A stretch of 50,000 nt of DNA from Prorocentrum cordatum (GCA_963575745.1 CAUYUJ010019933.1:82091-132090); one strand, 5' to 3'; shown: positions 20,153 through 30,430, counted from the first letter of the stretch. The notes: generated by a model from the letters alone, not told the origin. Translations and numbers: made by a program.

Positions 20153-21128
20153 GCCGGCCCAACGGGCCAGGGCGTGCTAAGATCTCCGGTACCTGGTTAA
20201 CAGTATTTCTAGTTCGCGCGCGCGGGGCGGCCCCTGGGGGTCCCCGGACGAAAAGTACCCCGGCAAGGTCCCGGCAAGTCCCCAGCAAGTCCCCGGCAAG
20301 GCCCCGGCAAGGTCGGGTCAGAGATGCCGGGGTTCTGTTTCGGAGCCCAAGAGGGCTCCAGATCGGTCCAAGAGGGCCCCGAGAAGCTTTCTAGACGGTC
20401 CAAGAGAGGCCCGAGACGGCCAAAGATCGCCCGAAGACGCCCCAGATGGCCCCAAGACAGCCCAAGAGGCCTCCAAGACGCTCGAAGGGCCTTCCAAGAG
20501 GCCTCCGAAGAGGGCCCCAAGTTGCCAAAATCGTTGATTTTCATTGTTTTTTTCTATGTTGTTGTTTGGCGTTCTGGCCTTTTCGCTTCCAGACGCTCCA
20601 AGAGGGCCCAAGAGGCCTTCAAGACTGCTCCAAGACGGCCCACGAGGCTCCCAAGACGGCCCCGGAGCGGCCCAAGAGCGCCCCCCAGACGGCCCAAGCG
20701 CCGCCCAAGGCGGACAAAGAGGCCCCAAGACGGGCCCAAGAGGGGCTCAAGAAGGGAACCGAGAACTGAAAAAACGAGCCCTCCGGCCCAGAAAGCGCCC
20801 AGGACCCCGAAAGAGGCCCCAAGAGACTCTCCAAGACACCCCCAAGACGCCCCAATAAGCTCCCGTGAGGCCCCAAGAGGACCAACAACGTCAGGCCCCA
20901 GGCCCCAAGAGGACCAACACATACCGCCAAGAGCCCGCCGAAAGCCCCCCAAGAGACCGTCACGAGAGCTCAGGAGGCCCCCTGGAGGCCCCCCGAGTTC
21001 CCCAAGAGACCTAAAAAGAAGCGCCACGAGGCCCCAAACGGCCCCAACGAGGCTCCAAGAGGCCACGAACGCGCAAGCAAACGCCTGCGATGGCACAATA
21101 CGGGCCGGCGGAATGAGCGAAGCGATTA
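20153..21128 (+). mobile_element. Element A, copy 1 (nested in LINE ORF)
   Basis: About 970 bp. The left end AATTCGCCGGCCCAACGGGC is followed by CTAAGATCTCCGGTAMCTGG, CTAGTTCGCGCGCGCGGGGC and GGGGGTCCCCGGACGAAAAG. The centre is a CCAAGAGGCC array with an AT-rich spacer. The right end is GGGCCGGCGGAATGAGCGAA, GCGATTAAATAA. Ends are imperfect inverted repeats (CGCCGGCCC inside both). A second copy is at 31875-32688. It interrupts LINE codons ...DRYF|PKMVV..., with about three A/T bases possibly duplicated. No protein is recognised inside. Confidence 0.75.
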
Positions 21129-21179
21129 AATAAAAATAACGATCCAACCGCTCCTGCTGGTCACCCTCGGCACACTTGT

Positions 21180-21380
21180 CCAAAATGCCGGGGGAATGTC
21201 ATGGCGGTCTTCAACAGATCTTCTTTCTCCGGCATGTCTTGGACACTCGGAGAGCGCGTGGCGGAAACTGGGGGTCGGCGCCCCACAGCGCTTGCAATCG
21301 CGCCCTGTGCGTCGTCGAGTCTCGGAGGTCACCGCCCCCGATCTGAAGACCGCCAAGTGCGCGGTCTTCCTCACTCAGGC
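21180..21380 (-). pseudogene. LINE C-terminal zinc knuckle
   Basis: CKRCGAPTPSFRHALSECP is a CCHC-type knuckle placed after RT as in many LINEs. Near 21190 the coding frame returns to that of the RT (DKCAEGDQQERLDRYF). That frame continues on the far side of element A as PKMVVRKYVRECSRRVAPWG, with a stop at 20086-20084. Confidence 0.7.
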
Positions 21381-22659
21381 TGAGCAGCCACATTGAGTAT
21401 ACGTTGCTAGAAGATGCCTGGACGTCGACGTCGTCAATCTCCTCCGCGTCGCATCTCGTTCGCACCACTTGCTGGAGGCATCTGATGCGAGCGATACTTC
21501 TGAGTGCATGCTGTGCGGCCTTGCTGTTAATACTGAACCTCCAGTCATCACCCACAATATGCTCAACTGCGTGTCTGACCCTGAAGTCGTCGCGCGCATC
21601 AACTTGGAGAATGGCGCCCTGGGTGGGCGAATATCGGATAAAAGATAATCCCAATACCCGCGCGTACTCTGAGAGGGTCGCGTCAAGAAAATCACTCCAC
21701 ACCAATCTCTCATCCACGAGCTTTCGAAATCCAAGAATGGCAGCTGAATATTCAGGATGCAACAATACGTTCTGCGCCCAATAGCGTCTAAAACACCACC
21801 ATCGCGAGCCTGTCTTCCACAGGGCTCGGCACAGTAGTCTCGCAAATCGTCTTGGTGGCGGTGTCACAATTGGCAACGCCCACGTCCATAGCGGCCTCAC
21901 GCACGCCAAGGCCAGCCTGAGTCGCACTTGGTGGCTGCCGGGGATGGCCGCCAGCACTGAGATGGCAGTTTCGAGCTTCTGCCAGGCGCCCCTCGGGATG
22001 ATGGCGCGGGCGTGGTCTGTAGGAGTAGCAAGAATGCCCAGATGTTCCACTTGGACAGGAACAGGGCCATCGATACTCCAGCGTTGCCTCTTACTCTGGT
22101 TCTCACAGTGCCCGATAGACGTGTCGAACTGCTGTGTCATCTGCAAGTCCCTGTCGAGATCGTCGGTATTCTGCGCCACCAGGCTTCTGTCGTCCATGAA
22201 AGCGTGTCCCTGCGATGTCGGTGCCCATGGCACCAATGTCGATATGAGTGTACAAGGCGCCGCGCTGTCACCCTGAGGTAGGCCTCGGCGCGGGTCCAGC
22301 GGTGGTGCCAGCTCGCCCTGGATGCAGCATACCCGCGGGCCCTTCCACGCAGCGTAGCATGCGTACATGACGGCATACGGCATGGCTGAGTGGTCAGCCG
22401 CTTCCAAGGCCAGGTCGTGGTCCACCTGATCGAAACAGGCTGAGAGGTCCATCTCTGCGCCACACTGGCCTTCCGTGCAATCTTTCTGACACTTGGAGAC
22501 CGCCTGCACCACAGACGTATGTCTGCGGTTGGCCCACTGTAGGTCTGGAGGAGAAGCTGATGCTGTCGCCAGGGCCCGTAGCCAAGCGCTCAGCAGCACT
22601 GATCCCACCGAGATGGGACGAATAGCTTCCACGTTCTTCGGAATGCCAGCTACCGCCAA
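21211..22659 (-). pseudogene. LINE reverse transcriptase
   Basis: 482 open codons. RT motifs in order: AIRPISVGSVLLSAWLRAL (motif 2), AEMDLSACFDQVDHDLALEA with catalytic Asp (motif A), RRGLPQGDSAAPCTLI (motif B), QGHAFMDDRSLVAQ (motif C, F-M-D-D instead of Y-A-D-D), VEHLGILATP (motif D/E region). Thumb and connection follow: ALACVRPLWTWALP, CRALWKTGSRWWCFRRYWAQ. The frame is lost near 21380; the true continuation is in the 21374 frame. Confidence 0.8.
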
Positions 22660-23531
22660 GGAAATATGGCGTGTAGCACTTAGGTAGTCTACCTCGGAGC
22701 TCGACTGCTTGTTGTGATGTCATGACCCACAGGTCGTACAACTCCTCGATGATGGTGGGGTAGATCTTCTCGAGAGCCTTGACCTCGCGACTTGTCCAGC
22801 CGTCGAGCCCAGGGCATCCGTTAGCTTGTCGGACTGTTGCCACGAAGGTATCCAGCGTAGGCATCCAGTCCTGTGCGCATGACGACTTCGGGAAAGCCAC
22901 TGCCGAGGCGCGTTGCCTCCATGCGTTGACGTAGCCCGGGTTGTCGTAGTTGTCTGGCTTCCAATGCTTGGCCCACTGCTCGCGCATGTCTGCGGCGGAG
23001 TGGGCTGGTGCTGGCTGGCCCGCCCTTGAAGAGCGGGGTGGCCGCTTTCCACGCGTCGTTGCTCCAGCTCGCGAAGCGCTGTCGCCACTGTGCGCCAATC
23101 CTCTTCTGCATCTGGCACTGCTCGATGGTGATCCTATGGGAGATCCTGTCCAGCGCGTCGGAGTACGTCGGGATGCCCACTGCCTTGGCATGGACCAGTC
23201 CGTCCAATGCTGCAGCAGCGAGCTGTGTGTAGCGCTTGGTCTCCAGTCTGGTGGAACCTGGAGCTCCTTGGCGTAGGTGTTCTGCCAGCCGTCGGCGCAG
23301 TCGTCGGAGTCGTCGCAATGCGATCGTCTCGTCAGGCCGGTGCGCTGGGGAGCGCGGTCGGCCGCGAGGTTGGCTGTGAGCCTTTTTACCCCTCTCGGCC
23401 TCGCTTTGCACTGAGAGCAGCCCATGCTCGACTGCCAACCTCAGCGCCTTCTCCGCCCTCATGTGCCAGTACTGCCAGCGCTCCAGCAGCGGGGGGTCGG
23501 CGTCTTCGTTCAGGTAGCGGGGAGGCCCCAC
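22394..23531 (-). pseudogene. LINE ORF2 linker before RT
   Basis: Continues from the endonuclease by frameshift: YLNEDADPPLLERWQYWHMR, ALRLAVEHGLLSVQSEAERG, KRIGAQWRQRFASWSNDAWK (frame 23531-22821). A second shift gives DMREQWAKHWKPDNYDNPGY, then ANGCPGLDGWTSREVKALE (RT motif 0) and ELYDLWVMTSQQAVELRGRL (frame 23425-22394). Function beyond bridging endonuclease and RT is unknown. Confidence 0.6.
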
Positions 23532-25324
23532 CTCCTAGTCCAGCTGCTCTTGAAGTCGCTCTTTTTCCCGTCGTTGGGGCTGCACTCTGGCGTGTATGCC
23601 GCTGTGCGTCGGAGTCGGGTTGGTGTCGGATTGACATGCGTGATGCTTAGCACGTATCCCACCAATGCGTGACGCGGAATACCTGGCAACAGGTGCGTCG
23701 TTGTCTGCTCTGGTGCAGCTCCGTCTCCCCACAACAGGGCTCTCGTCGGACAAGTGCCTGCTGCCGTGGTGGATGTCTCTGCGCCTCTTCGCACCGTCAG
23801 TATATGCCAGCGCGCGGTCAGGGCGGAATAGAGAAGGGGCCAGTTGAGATCTCCAATGATGTAGACTGGGTGGCCAAGATGCCCCAACGATTGGAAAGAT
23901 TCGAAGGCGCGCTGAAACCAAGCTCTGCCCACTACCACTGGGCCGTAGACGGACAGGAACGTAGCAGTGGCACAGCGTATCCCGACCATGCGGTGGCCGA
24001 GGTCCACGTGGCGAATGACGGTGATCTTGCCCAGTGAGCGGCGCCAAAAGATAGCGCAGCCTCCCTGTCGCACCGTGCCCCGCTCCTGCGTTGGTGGTAA
24101 GTCTGAGCAAGCAATACTCCACCCATATCTCATGGCCGTCTGAAAAATCCAGCGTGGTCGTAGTACGTGATGGCGCATCTCCTGAAGACAGAGAACTGTC
24201 GCAGTGGACACAGGTGGTGTCTCCAGGATGGCGATAAGTCTCGCTTTTGAAATACTGGTAACGTTGATAATACAAACTTGGACCTTGGTGGCGTCTGAGC
24301 TCGGCTCTCCTGTCGGAAAGAGGTCGTCAGGATCCAGTTCCTCTTCCAGCCTCTGTCGTTTGTGCTGTGCCTGGCTTGGGCTCGAGGAGCACCCAAGGTC
24401 AGGGCTTGGTGGAGGGCACGTCAGGCCAAAATCCCCTGCGGCTGTCGTCGCCCTCGAGGCCGACGATTGTGACAATACGCGTGGCTGCCCAGCATGCGGC
24501 GACTGAGCCTGGGAAGCAGACGTCGGCAGAAGCCAGTCGCGACCAGGACTTGCGCTCTTCACGCCAGAACTTCTTGGTTTGGCAGAGAGGGACCTATACA
24601 CTTGTCCCTTGCCAGTGCGTTCTAACCCATGTCCAGCATGCGGCAACGGTGCCTGGCCCGAGCTCGAGGAGCGCCCGAGACCAGGACTTGCGTTCTGACC
24701 TCGAGGGAGACTGGCAGAGAGGGGTCCCAAGGGTCCCCTGCCAGTGCGTTCTGACTGCGAACTCGCTGCCGTAGGACAGGCCGTTGGCGTAGGCGAGGTG
24801 CCAGTAGGCGTCGACGGTGTCGTTGGTGTACCCGTAGCTGCAGTACCTGTGGCCGAAGCTGTACAGGTTGGTGGAATCAGCGTCGAGGGTGAACCAGTAG
24901 TAGCGGTACCTGCGGCCGAAGCTGTACAGGTAGGCGTAGGCAAAGGCAAGGATGAACCAGTCGCCGATCCCCGCGAGGCGCGGGAACGTTCAGCCTTGGG
25001 CGTGGGACTCGAAGGGGGCGCAGAAACTGCATCAGAAACTTGTTGTACATGCTGATTGGCCACTGCAAATACAGCACTTGAACTCTGATCTGCAAATACA
25101 GCCCTTGAATTCGGCGTAGTGGCTCGTGCTTTTTTGGGTGGTGGTCGTCTCGGCTGGACCGCGGGATCCGAGGGGCTTGCTTGCTTGGGGCTTCTGTCTT
25201 TTGTCGCTTGCTTGGCGGCGTCGGCCCCTGTGCGGGGCGTCCTCCGTACAGGAGCGGGTCCTGTCACACTGGGCTCGGCTCGTCGTGGGCTGGTGGCTTC
25301 CTTCGCACCGGCGCTCGCTTGCAC
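23510..25324 (-). pseudogene. LINE APE-type endonuclease (first half of ORF2)
   Basis: 604 codons open. The first ~330 residues are Ser/Thr/Pro-rich with degenerate repeats (SATGTAATGTPTTPSTPTG). The endonuclease starts near residue 350: VQVCIINVTSISKARLIAIL, VLCLQEMRHH (catalytic Glu), GGCAIFWRRSLGKITVIRHV, VYIIGDLNWPLL (Asp/Asn motif). HALVGYVLSITHV lies where the SDH motif is expected, and the Ser-Asp-His triad is not evident, so activity is doubtful. Family role: nicks target DNA to prime reverse transcription. Confidence 0.7.
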
Positions 25325-26800
25325 ACCGTCGGTAGCCCCAGCGCTTCACGTCGTAGCCGTTCCTTGCGTTCGTACTGCTTCCGCCCGTAGCGCTCGTAGT
25401 ACCTGGCGTAGTAGCCTGGGGCCTTGGAGGACTTTTTCCAGCGCTGCTTCACCCGCCTGGCGGAGTCGGCAACCCGCTTCTTGGCAACGTCTCCCCCCCC
25501 GAGTCTGGCCATGCCCATCTGGGGGGGACCCCCTCTGGGCGCCGCTTGCAGGGGTAGCCGTGGAACTTGGCAAGACATAGCTGCTTGCCACACTTGATGC
25601 AAACGTACTGTGTGCTCATCATGCGCGCGTGCTGCACGCCCCTGACCGATCCCTCTCCAGGATCACAGGCCACCTCACGCTGTGAAGGCGTGAGCTCGGC
25701 CCTCCAGAGCTGGAAGCGTCTCCATGCTTTGTCTCTCTTGGCTTCGTTCATGGCTGCAACCGATAACCCACCCTTGCCCAGACGACGCCGTCGAACATCA
25801 GCTGGCTCCCCGGGGGGTCTTCACCTTGACAGATGCGCCAGTGCTTCTTGACTTCTGTCCACCTTTGCTGGGCAGACTGGTGCGGGTCAGGCTTCCACTT
25901 GCCGCAGGGGCAAGGCCAGTGTTTGCGCCACTCTGTCAACATCGGCAAAGGGGAAGGCATCGGACTGTGATTCAGAATACTCTCCACTCGTCTGGATGAA
26001 ATAAGCTTGGTCTTCGGCGTAGCCATGCCAAAGATACTCTGAACTCGTCGCGTCGAAATCGATTTCCCCGAAGGCGTCGGGGAGCCCCTTCCACCCTTGG
26101 CCTCGACGGCGACATCGATGTGGTCCCAGCCCTCGTGCTTGGTAGCTTCGTCGAAGAGCACATACGTTGCGGTCGGGTTGGCGAGGCCTCTCGCCTTCAG
26201 CCAGTCCACGACTTGGTCGTACTGGGTCTTCCCCTTGCATGCGATCACAGGTGGTGCCTGTGGATCATACTCCTTGTCCTTGATGTGGGCTGCCTGCCAC
26301 ACCGCTGAGGATCCCCACGGGTGCTGAAGCAGCTTGTACGTAGTATTAGGCGACGTCGATGTACTTTTCCCGTACTCTTCGTCGCAGCACTTTTGTTCTT
26401 GACCTTTTTGCCCGAGGAGTCCTCGAGAGGATGTGTCAGTGTCGCGACCACCTCCTTGTGGGTTGGAGGTTGGTCTTGCTCATACGCCTGTCGAATGAGA
26501 CGTTTGCTCCGCACCAACAGTCTAGGATCCCTGCGCCTGTTGGTCCTCTCAGTGAAACTATATGATGTCCGCTGCTTGGCTCTCCCCTTGGATGTGTGAC
26601 TGCCCCCACGAGCTTGACCCGACAAGTCCCGCAGTCGCTCTTCCAGAAGAGCCAGTTGGGTCAGTACTGCAACATGATCGTTCCCCCGACGTCGTTGTGC
26701 GTTCGATGTCTGGGATGATCGACTGGTCCAGCACTGTCGTCTCTGAGCCGACGATGTCGGCCACCTTGGACAGGTCGTGCTGATCCTCGTTCTTAGTCAC
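25264..26800 (-). pseudogene. LINE ORF1-like segment with zinc-binding motifs
   Basis: Three frames contribute. Around 26290-25750: WQAAHIKDKEYDP..., YDQVVDWLKARGL, YVLFDEATKHEGWDHIDVAV, then CPCGKWKPD...KKHWRICQ, a Cys/His cluster. Around 25750-25550: YVCIKCGKQLCLAKFHGYPC, a second Cys cluster. Around 25480-25300: KKRVADSARRVKQRWKKSSK, YYARYYERYGRKQYERKE, a strongly basic stretch. ORF1 proteins of LINEs bind their RNA, which the Cys clusters and basic region would suit. The 26625-26245 frame may be the true start. Frameshifts separate the parts. Confidence 0.5.
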
Positions 26801-26818
26801 GTCCGTGACGCTTTCGCA

Positions 26819-28340
26819 CTACTCCGCTGCGGCGGGGGCCGTCCCATCAACCTCGTCGTGGAGAGGTACTGCATCGTTGATGATGTTCACGAGCGCAACC
26901 TGCATGAAGGCCACGAACAGAAGGTAGAGCAGCGAGGGGACCCAGCCTGTGAATGAGATAACGTTGTAGGAAAGCGGCCAGTCATCGCCACCTGTCGTCG
27001 CCTTGTAGAGGATGAGCACCGACTGTTGAACGGAGCCGTACATTGATAGCAAGTCTGTGCGCTGCGCCTCCACGACCTCACTTGTATGCTCGCCCATCTC
27101 GTGAAGGTGGGTCCCGGCGCTGATCACGAAGCCCAAGGAGAACATGTACAACACCACCGTCAACATGATGATGCTCCAAACGAAATTCATCAATGAACCG
27201 ATGATGCAGATGAAGATGTTCCGCAACGCCTCGGCACCGGTGATCACGCGGATCAGCCGCAAGGCCTTTGGCACCTTCACAACGCGCAGGCTGCGCATGT
27301 AGGAGAGGTTCCAAAGGTTGCCAAGCCTGAACGCAATTTCCATCGCGCCCGTGACGACCAGCGTGAAGTCTAGCAGGTTCAGGGCCCAGTCCTCGTTCCA
27401 GAAGAAGAACAATCTATGAACGGACAGCTTCCCAATCAGCTCCAGTGTGTAGATCACCTGGAAAGTAATCTCAAGGGGCAGGATGATCGGATGCCGATCT
27501 GCGTTCCAATTGGCAACCTCACTGTTGGTGACGAGCGCCATGAAGACGCAGTTGCTCATGATCACAAGCTGGACTGCGATCTCGAAGCGGGCCTGTTTGA
27601 ACAACGTCGCAAAATTGCCCTCTCGGCGGGGCTCCTCCAGCTTCCAAACGTAAGTAACGTGATCGAGCCAGGCTGGCCCCTTGCTTTCCATGACCGCAGT
27701 CTGAATTTGCTTCTCCGCGAACTTCGACAGGTTTCTCGTTCTCTCATCGTTCACGCTGTCTGTCTTATCAAACGACCTGGTGGGCCACGTGAGCTTCCTC
27801 GACCTGGAGCTCTGCGGACGACCCTCCAGCGGTGCCGAATTGCTCGTGTTGCCTGGGACCGACGGGCTTGCAGGCCAAAAGGGCTCCTGATCCGCGCTGC
27901 TGCCGGGTCTGCTGGGGAGCCTGGCGTGATGCATGCCCGGCGAAGCCGACAGCGCCAGCTTCATCTCCGAGCGGACGGCGTCCTGGAGGGCACAGGTGGC
28001 CGACTTCAGCAACTCCTGCAGCTCCGCGCGCACGGCCTCGCACAGTGCCCTGGCCAGGAGCTCGTGGCCCTCCGCCTCGCCGAGGAGGCAGCAGGCGCTG
28101 CGCCCAGCGGCAAGGGCTGGCCCCTCCGCGCCGCAGCCCGCAGCCCCCGGCGGCCACAGGCTGCCGCGGGCTGGGGATCTTGTTGGCCTTCACGCGCGAC
28201 GGCGGCGGGGCCGGGCCCTTCCGGAAGCCGCCGCGCGGGGAGAGCCTGCCGAGGGCCTCCTGGAGGCCCCGCGGCTCGGCCGGCGGCGGGGGCGCCCTCT
28301 CGAGGCGCAGCTCGGCGGGCGCCGGCTCCTTGGCGGCCAT
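26819..28340 (-). pseudogene. Channel retrogene, N-terminal and pore part
   Basis: A single six-helix voltage-gated cation channel (ion transport family), plasma or internal membrane. Counting from residue 1 at 28033: S1 near 150 (QLVIMSNCVFMALVTN), S2 near 185 (EITFQVIYTLELIGKL), S3 near 218 (LLDFTLVVTGAMEIAF), S4 near 245 with Arg/Lys every third residue (RSLRVVKVPKALRLIRVI), S5 near 275 (FVWSIIMLTVVLYMFSLGFV), pore loop near 345 (LYKATTGGDDWP), S6 near 365 (LLYLLFVAFMQVALVNII). The acidic TGGDDW filter suggests cation, perhaps Ca or Na, selectivity. The ATG at 28340 (MAAKEPAPAEL) is one frame off the main frame, which is open from about 28190. The last residues (NDAVPLHDEVD to the stop at 26819) come from the inserted LINE. 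Confidence 0.8.
26878..26895. repeat. 18-bp direct repeat, left copy (putative TSD)
   Basis: It borders the 5' end of the LINE. In the channel frame it encodes the S6 residues LVNII. Length fits the 7-20 base duplications made by APE-type LINEs. Confidence 0.75.
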
Positions 28341-28390
28341 GGCGGGCGCCCCCCCCCCCGGCGCGCTCCAGGAGCGGGCGGGGCCGCTTC

Positions 28391-28412
28391 CTTGAGCCAA
28401 AATGGCTACGGA
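28391..28412 (-). other. Genomic dinoflagellate spliced-leader (DinoSL) relict
   Basis: All 22 positions of the conserved dinoflagellate SL are present, beginning TCCGTAGCC and ending TTTTGGCTCAAG, with the permitted T at the variable first base. It is not followed by a GT donor (next bases GAAGCGG), so it is not an SL RNA gene. A leader directly fused to a 5' UTR is the known mark of mRNA reverse-transcribed after trans-splicing. Confidence 0.93.
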
Positions 28413-28661
28413 ACTCCCGCCAGGCCACGTTCGAACCAGGTACGTAGTCTGTCGGCGCTAAGGGCCGAGAAACTATGCACCGTACCATTCCTGCGTCGAA
28501 GACGCCAACGCGGACGAGAAGGCCAACGCCAGCCGTGCACGTATCCTGGCGTCGCAGTTGTTTCACAAATGGCGATGCTGCCTTGCTTCATTTAGACGCC
28601 CGCATTGGGCGCAGAAAAACGGTGAGATGCCCAACAACGAATGTTATCTAAAACCGACAGC

Positions 28662-28745
28662 GCCCGCTGTTAGTCAGGCGGCCTTCTGTCTCAAATGGGC
28701 CACGTCCGCGGCGACGTCGGCAGCGAATCCCGTTCAAATGGACAG
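28662..28745. repeat. ~84-bp dispersed repeat, copy 2
   Basis: Matches 14847-14930 in the same orientation with about 15-20 differences. It lies about 250 bases upstream of the SL tag of the channel retrogene, outside it. Confidence 0.65.
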
Positions 28746-28749
28746 GGAC

Positions 28750-29420
28750 TAATGTCGGTCTTCGTAGCCATTATCGTACCCGTTTAGATCTTACCGAAGT
28801 CGGGCCCCCGAGACACTCACAAGGACTGGCGAGGCTCGAAATGTGCCGCATAAAGGTGGGTCCGCGGCTACACTCGAGTTGTCCTACGATGCTGCATGTT
28901 TTCATGATGTCGGATCTCGGGGTCTTTGTGGTGGGGGGCGGAGCTCGAAGGAGAGGCCTGGTGCAGGAGTGGCTCTACACCGTGCTTCCGGAACCATTTT
29001 TCTATGATCCGCGATAACACCCGAGACCGCCCCCCGGTCACGTGACGATTCGCGCTGGCGCTGTCTGGGAATGAACCATTAGACAAAAGGCGGCTCTCGC
29101 CTTAGCGCAACGCAAATTCGTTTGTCAAGCTCCAAAACAAGGATATGGCATGTCATTTTTCAGGTGTGACTATCATGTGAGACTTCCTCAATTTCTAATC
29201 AAATGGCCCGAACTTGAATTGTGCAGCACATATACGGAACGAAGCGACCGCTGGACACTTCCTTGAACTGTTTAAACATCCTACGCATTCTCGTGATTTC
29301 AGCTAGACGGACGGAGCGTGAATTACAAGAAGTGGACCTCGCCAGAGTGGCAGGCACAACAGGCGCTCGAAACTCAAGTGGTGCGCTTCCCGCAATGGAA
29401 AAGAAACATTGTAGGAACTT
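28750..29420. other. No gene recognised
   Basis: Lower-GC intergenic sequence. No ORF with a domain, no tandem repeat. Confidence 0.4.
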
Positions 29421-29430
29421 CGGGGGGGGG

Positions 29431-30050
29431 ACTTTGGCAGTCTCTGGTTGATGAGGTCCTCCTCCTCCTCCTCCTCCACCGACTCCTTGAGGGACACTGC
29501 AGCAGTCTCCGGTTGATGAGGTCCTTCACCTTCCCCTGTTCCTCTCCTCCTCCCCTCCCGCTGCGGGAAGGGGAGGAAGTCCCGAGCGATAAAGAAAGCG
29601 TCTGGGTACACAGACGCCTCTCGGGAGGAGGAGGGGTAGGGGCCCTCCCATCCCTCCCCCTATTCCTCCTCCTCCTCCTCCTCCTCCTCCTCCTCCTCCT
29701 CCTCCTCCTCCTCCTCCTCCTCCTTCTCCTACTCCTCCTCCTCCTGCTCCTCCTCCTCCCCTCCTCCTCCGCACCCTCCCCCTCCCCCACCTCCCCCCCC
29801 CACCCCGCCGCCCTCTCAACCGAAGATACCCATAACGCTACTCCGCGGACCTCTCTCGGGGTGCCTGCTGACCAGAATCTCGAGGCGAACCCAGTGGTGA
29901 CGACGAATGCCTCCCAGGAGGCCGCAAAATGGGAAAACGAGGAAAGGGTAGCGGTATGGGTACCATTTCCACCTCTGATCTTCTCTCCCCCTCTTTCCAC
30001 CTCCCTCGAGGGGCACTGCTGCAGTCTCCGGTTGATGAGGTCCTCCACCT
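29431..30050 (-). repeat. Three copies of a ~38-bp motif encoding VEDLINRRLQQCPS
   Basis: GCAGTCTCCGGTTGATGAGG followed by TCCTCCACC occurs at about 29437, 29503 and 30022. The minus strand of the third reads VVAAGYSEAEVEDLINRRLQ, then QCPS, with exon-like composition. The other two are truncated and run into CTC repeats. This could be an exon with two duplicated fragments; function unknown. Confidence 0.4.
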
Positions 30051-30430
30051 CGGCCTCGCTGTACCCCGCGGCCACCACCTGCCACCGCAGGCGGGGAGGA
30101 GGGAGCGGCGCCGGAGCAGCCCCGAGGGGGACGTTGCGGCCTCTGCACGCCCCTGGACGGCCTCTCGAGGAGGAACGGTGTGGTCCAGACTTCCCCTCGT
30201 CACCCTCCTCCCTCTCCCTCTCCCCCTCCTTCCCTCCACCTCCACCCCCTCCTCTTCATTATCCTCCCCATCCTCCTCCTGCTCCTCCTCCTCCTCCTCC
30301 TCCTCCACTCCTCCTCCTCCTGGTCCTCCTACTCCTTCTCATTTTCCTCCTCCTCCTCCTCCTCCTCCTCCTCCTTCTTCCAGTCCTCCACGTTCCCTTC
30401 CTCCTCCTCCTCCTCCTCCTCCTCCAACTC
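29449..30430. repeat. (CTC)n microsatellite cluster
   Basis: Long CCT/CTC runs at 29449-29480, 29663-29770 and 30267-30425. Poly-Leu, poly-Ser and poly-Arg frames here are repeat by-products. Confidence 0.9.
29823..29964 (+). mobile_element. Small TIR element (MITE-like), copy 4
   Basis: Termini are AAGATACCCATAACGCTACTC and GGGTAGCGGTATGGGTACC. The core ACCTCTCTCGGGGTGC, TGACCAGAATCTCGAGGCGA and CCCAGTGGTGACGACGA aligns with the 40265 copy; the right half is longer. Confidence 0.6.

Larger units (their letters stand above)
19941..26877 (-). mobile_element. LINE (APE endonuclease, RT, zinc knuckle), inserted in channel gene
   Basis: A non-LTR retrotransposon: ORF1-like segment with zinc-binding motifs (26800-25264), APE endonuclease (25324-23510), linker (23531-22700), RT (22659-21211), CCHC-like knuckle (21374-21180) and C-terminus resuming after element A (20154-20084). 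About 5.97 kb after subtracting element A. The 18-bp flanking repeats fit target-primed insertion. Several frameshifts make it inactive. No poly(A) is obvious at the 3' end (19941-19990 is AT-rich). Confidence 0.8.
19388..28412 (-). pseudogene. Retroposed SL-tagged voltage-gated cation channel, split by LINE
   Basis: An SL at 28412-28391, a 50-base leader, ATG at 28340, then uninterrupted channel coding to 26878, with the remainder at 19940-19471. No introns are visible inside either part. The two parts meet at an 18-base repeat, CGCTCGTRAACATCATCA (26895-26878 and 19940-19923, one mismatch). Both copies encode the S6 motif LVNII. Removing 26877-19941 restores ...VALVNIITGIF followed by the expected cytoplasmic tail. 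I read this as mRNA retroposition followed by LINE insertion with target-site duplication. One N-terminal frameshift (28190-28060) and a compensating pair near 19930 and 19860 suggest decay, so it is called a pseudogene; residual expression is not excluded. Confidence 0.75.

Noticed and set aside
26558-26800. Readthrough continuation of the channel past the stop at 26819
   Set aside because: The frame stays open, but lies beyond the 18-bp repeat and so belongs to the LINE 5' region.
28391-28412. SL RNA gene
   Set aside because: No GT donor follows the leader, and an ORF with a short leader lies directly behind it.
28748-28770. Second SL relict (CGTAGCCATTATCG)
   Set aside because: Only about 11 bases agree before divergence; the TTTTGGCTCAAG half is missing.
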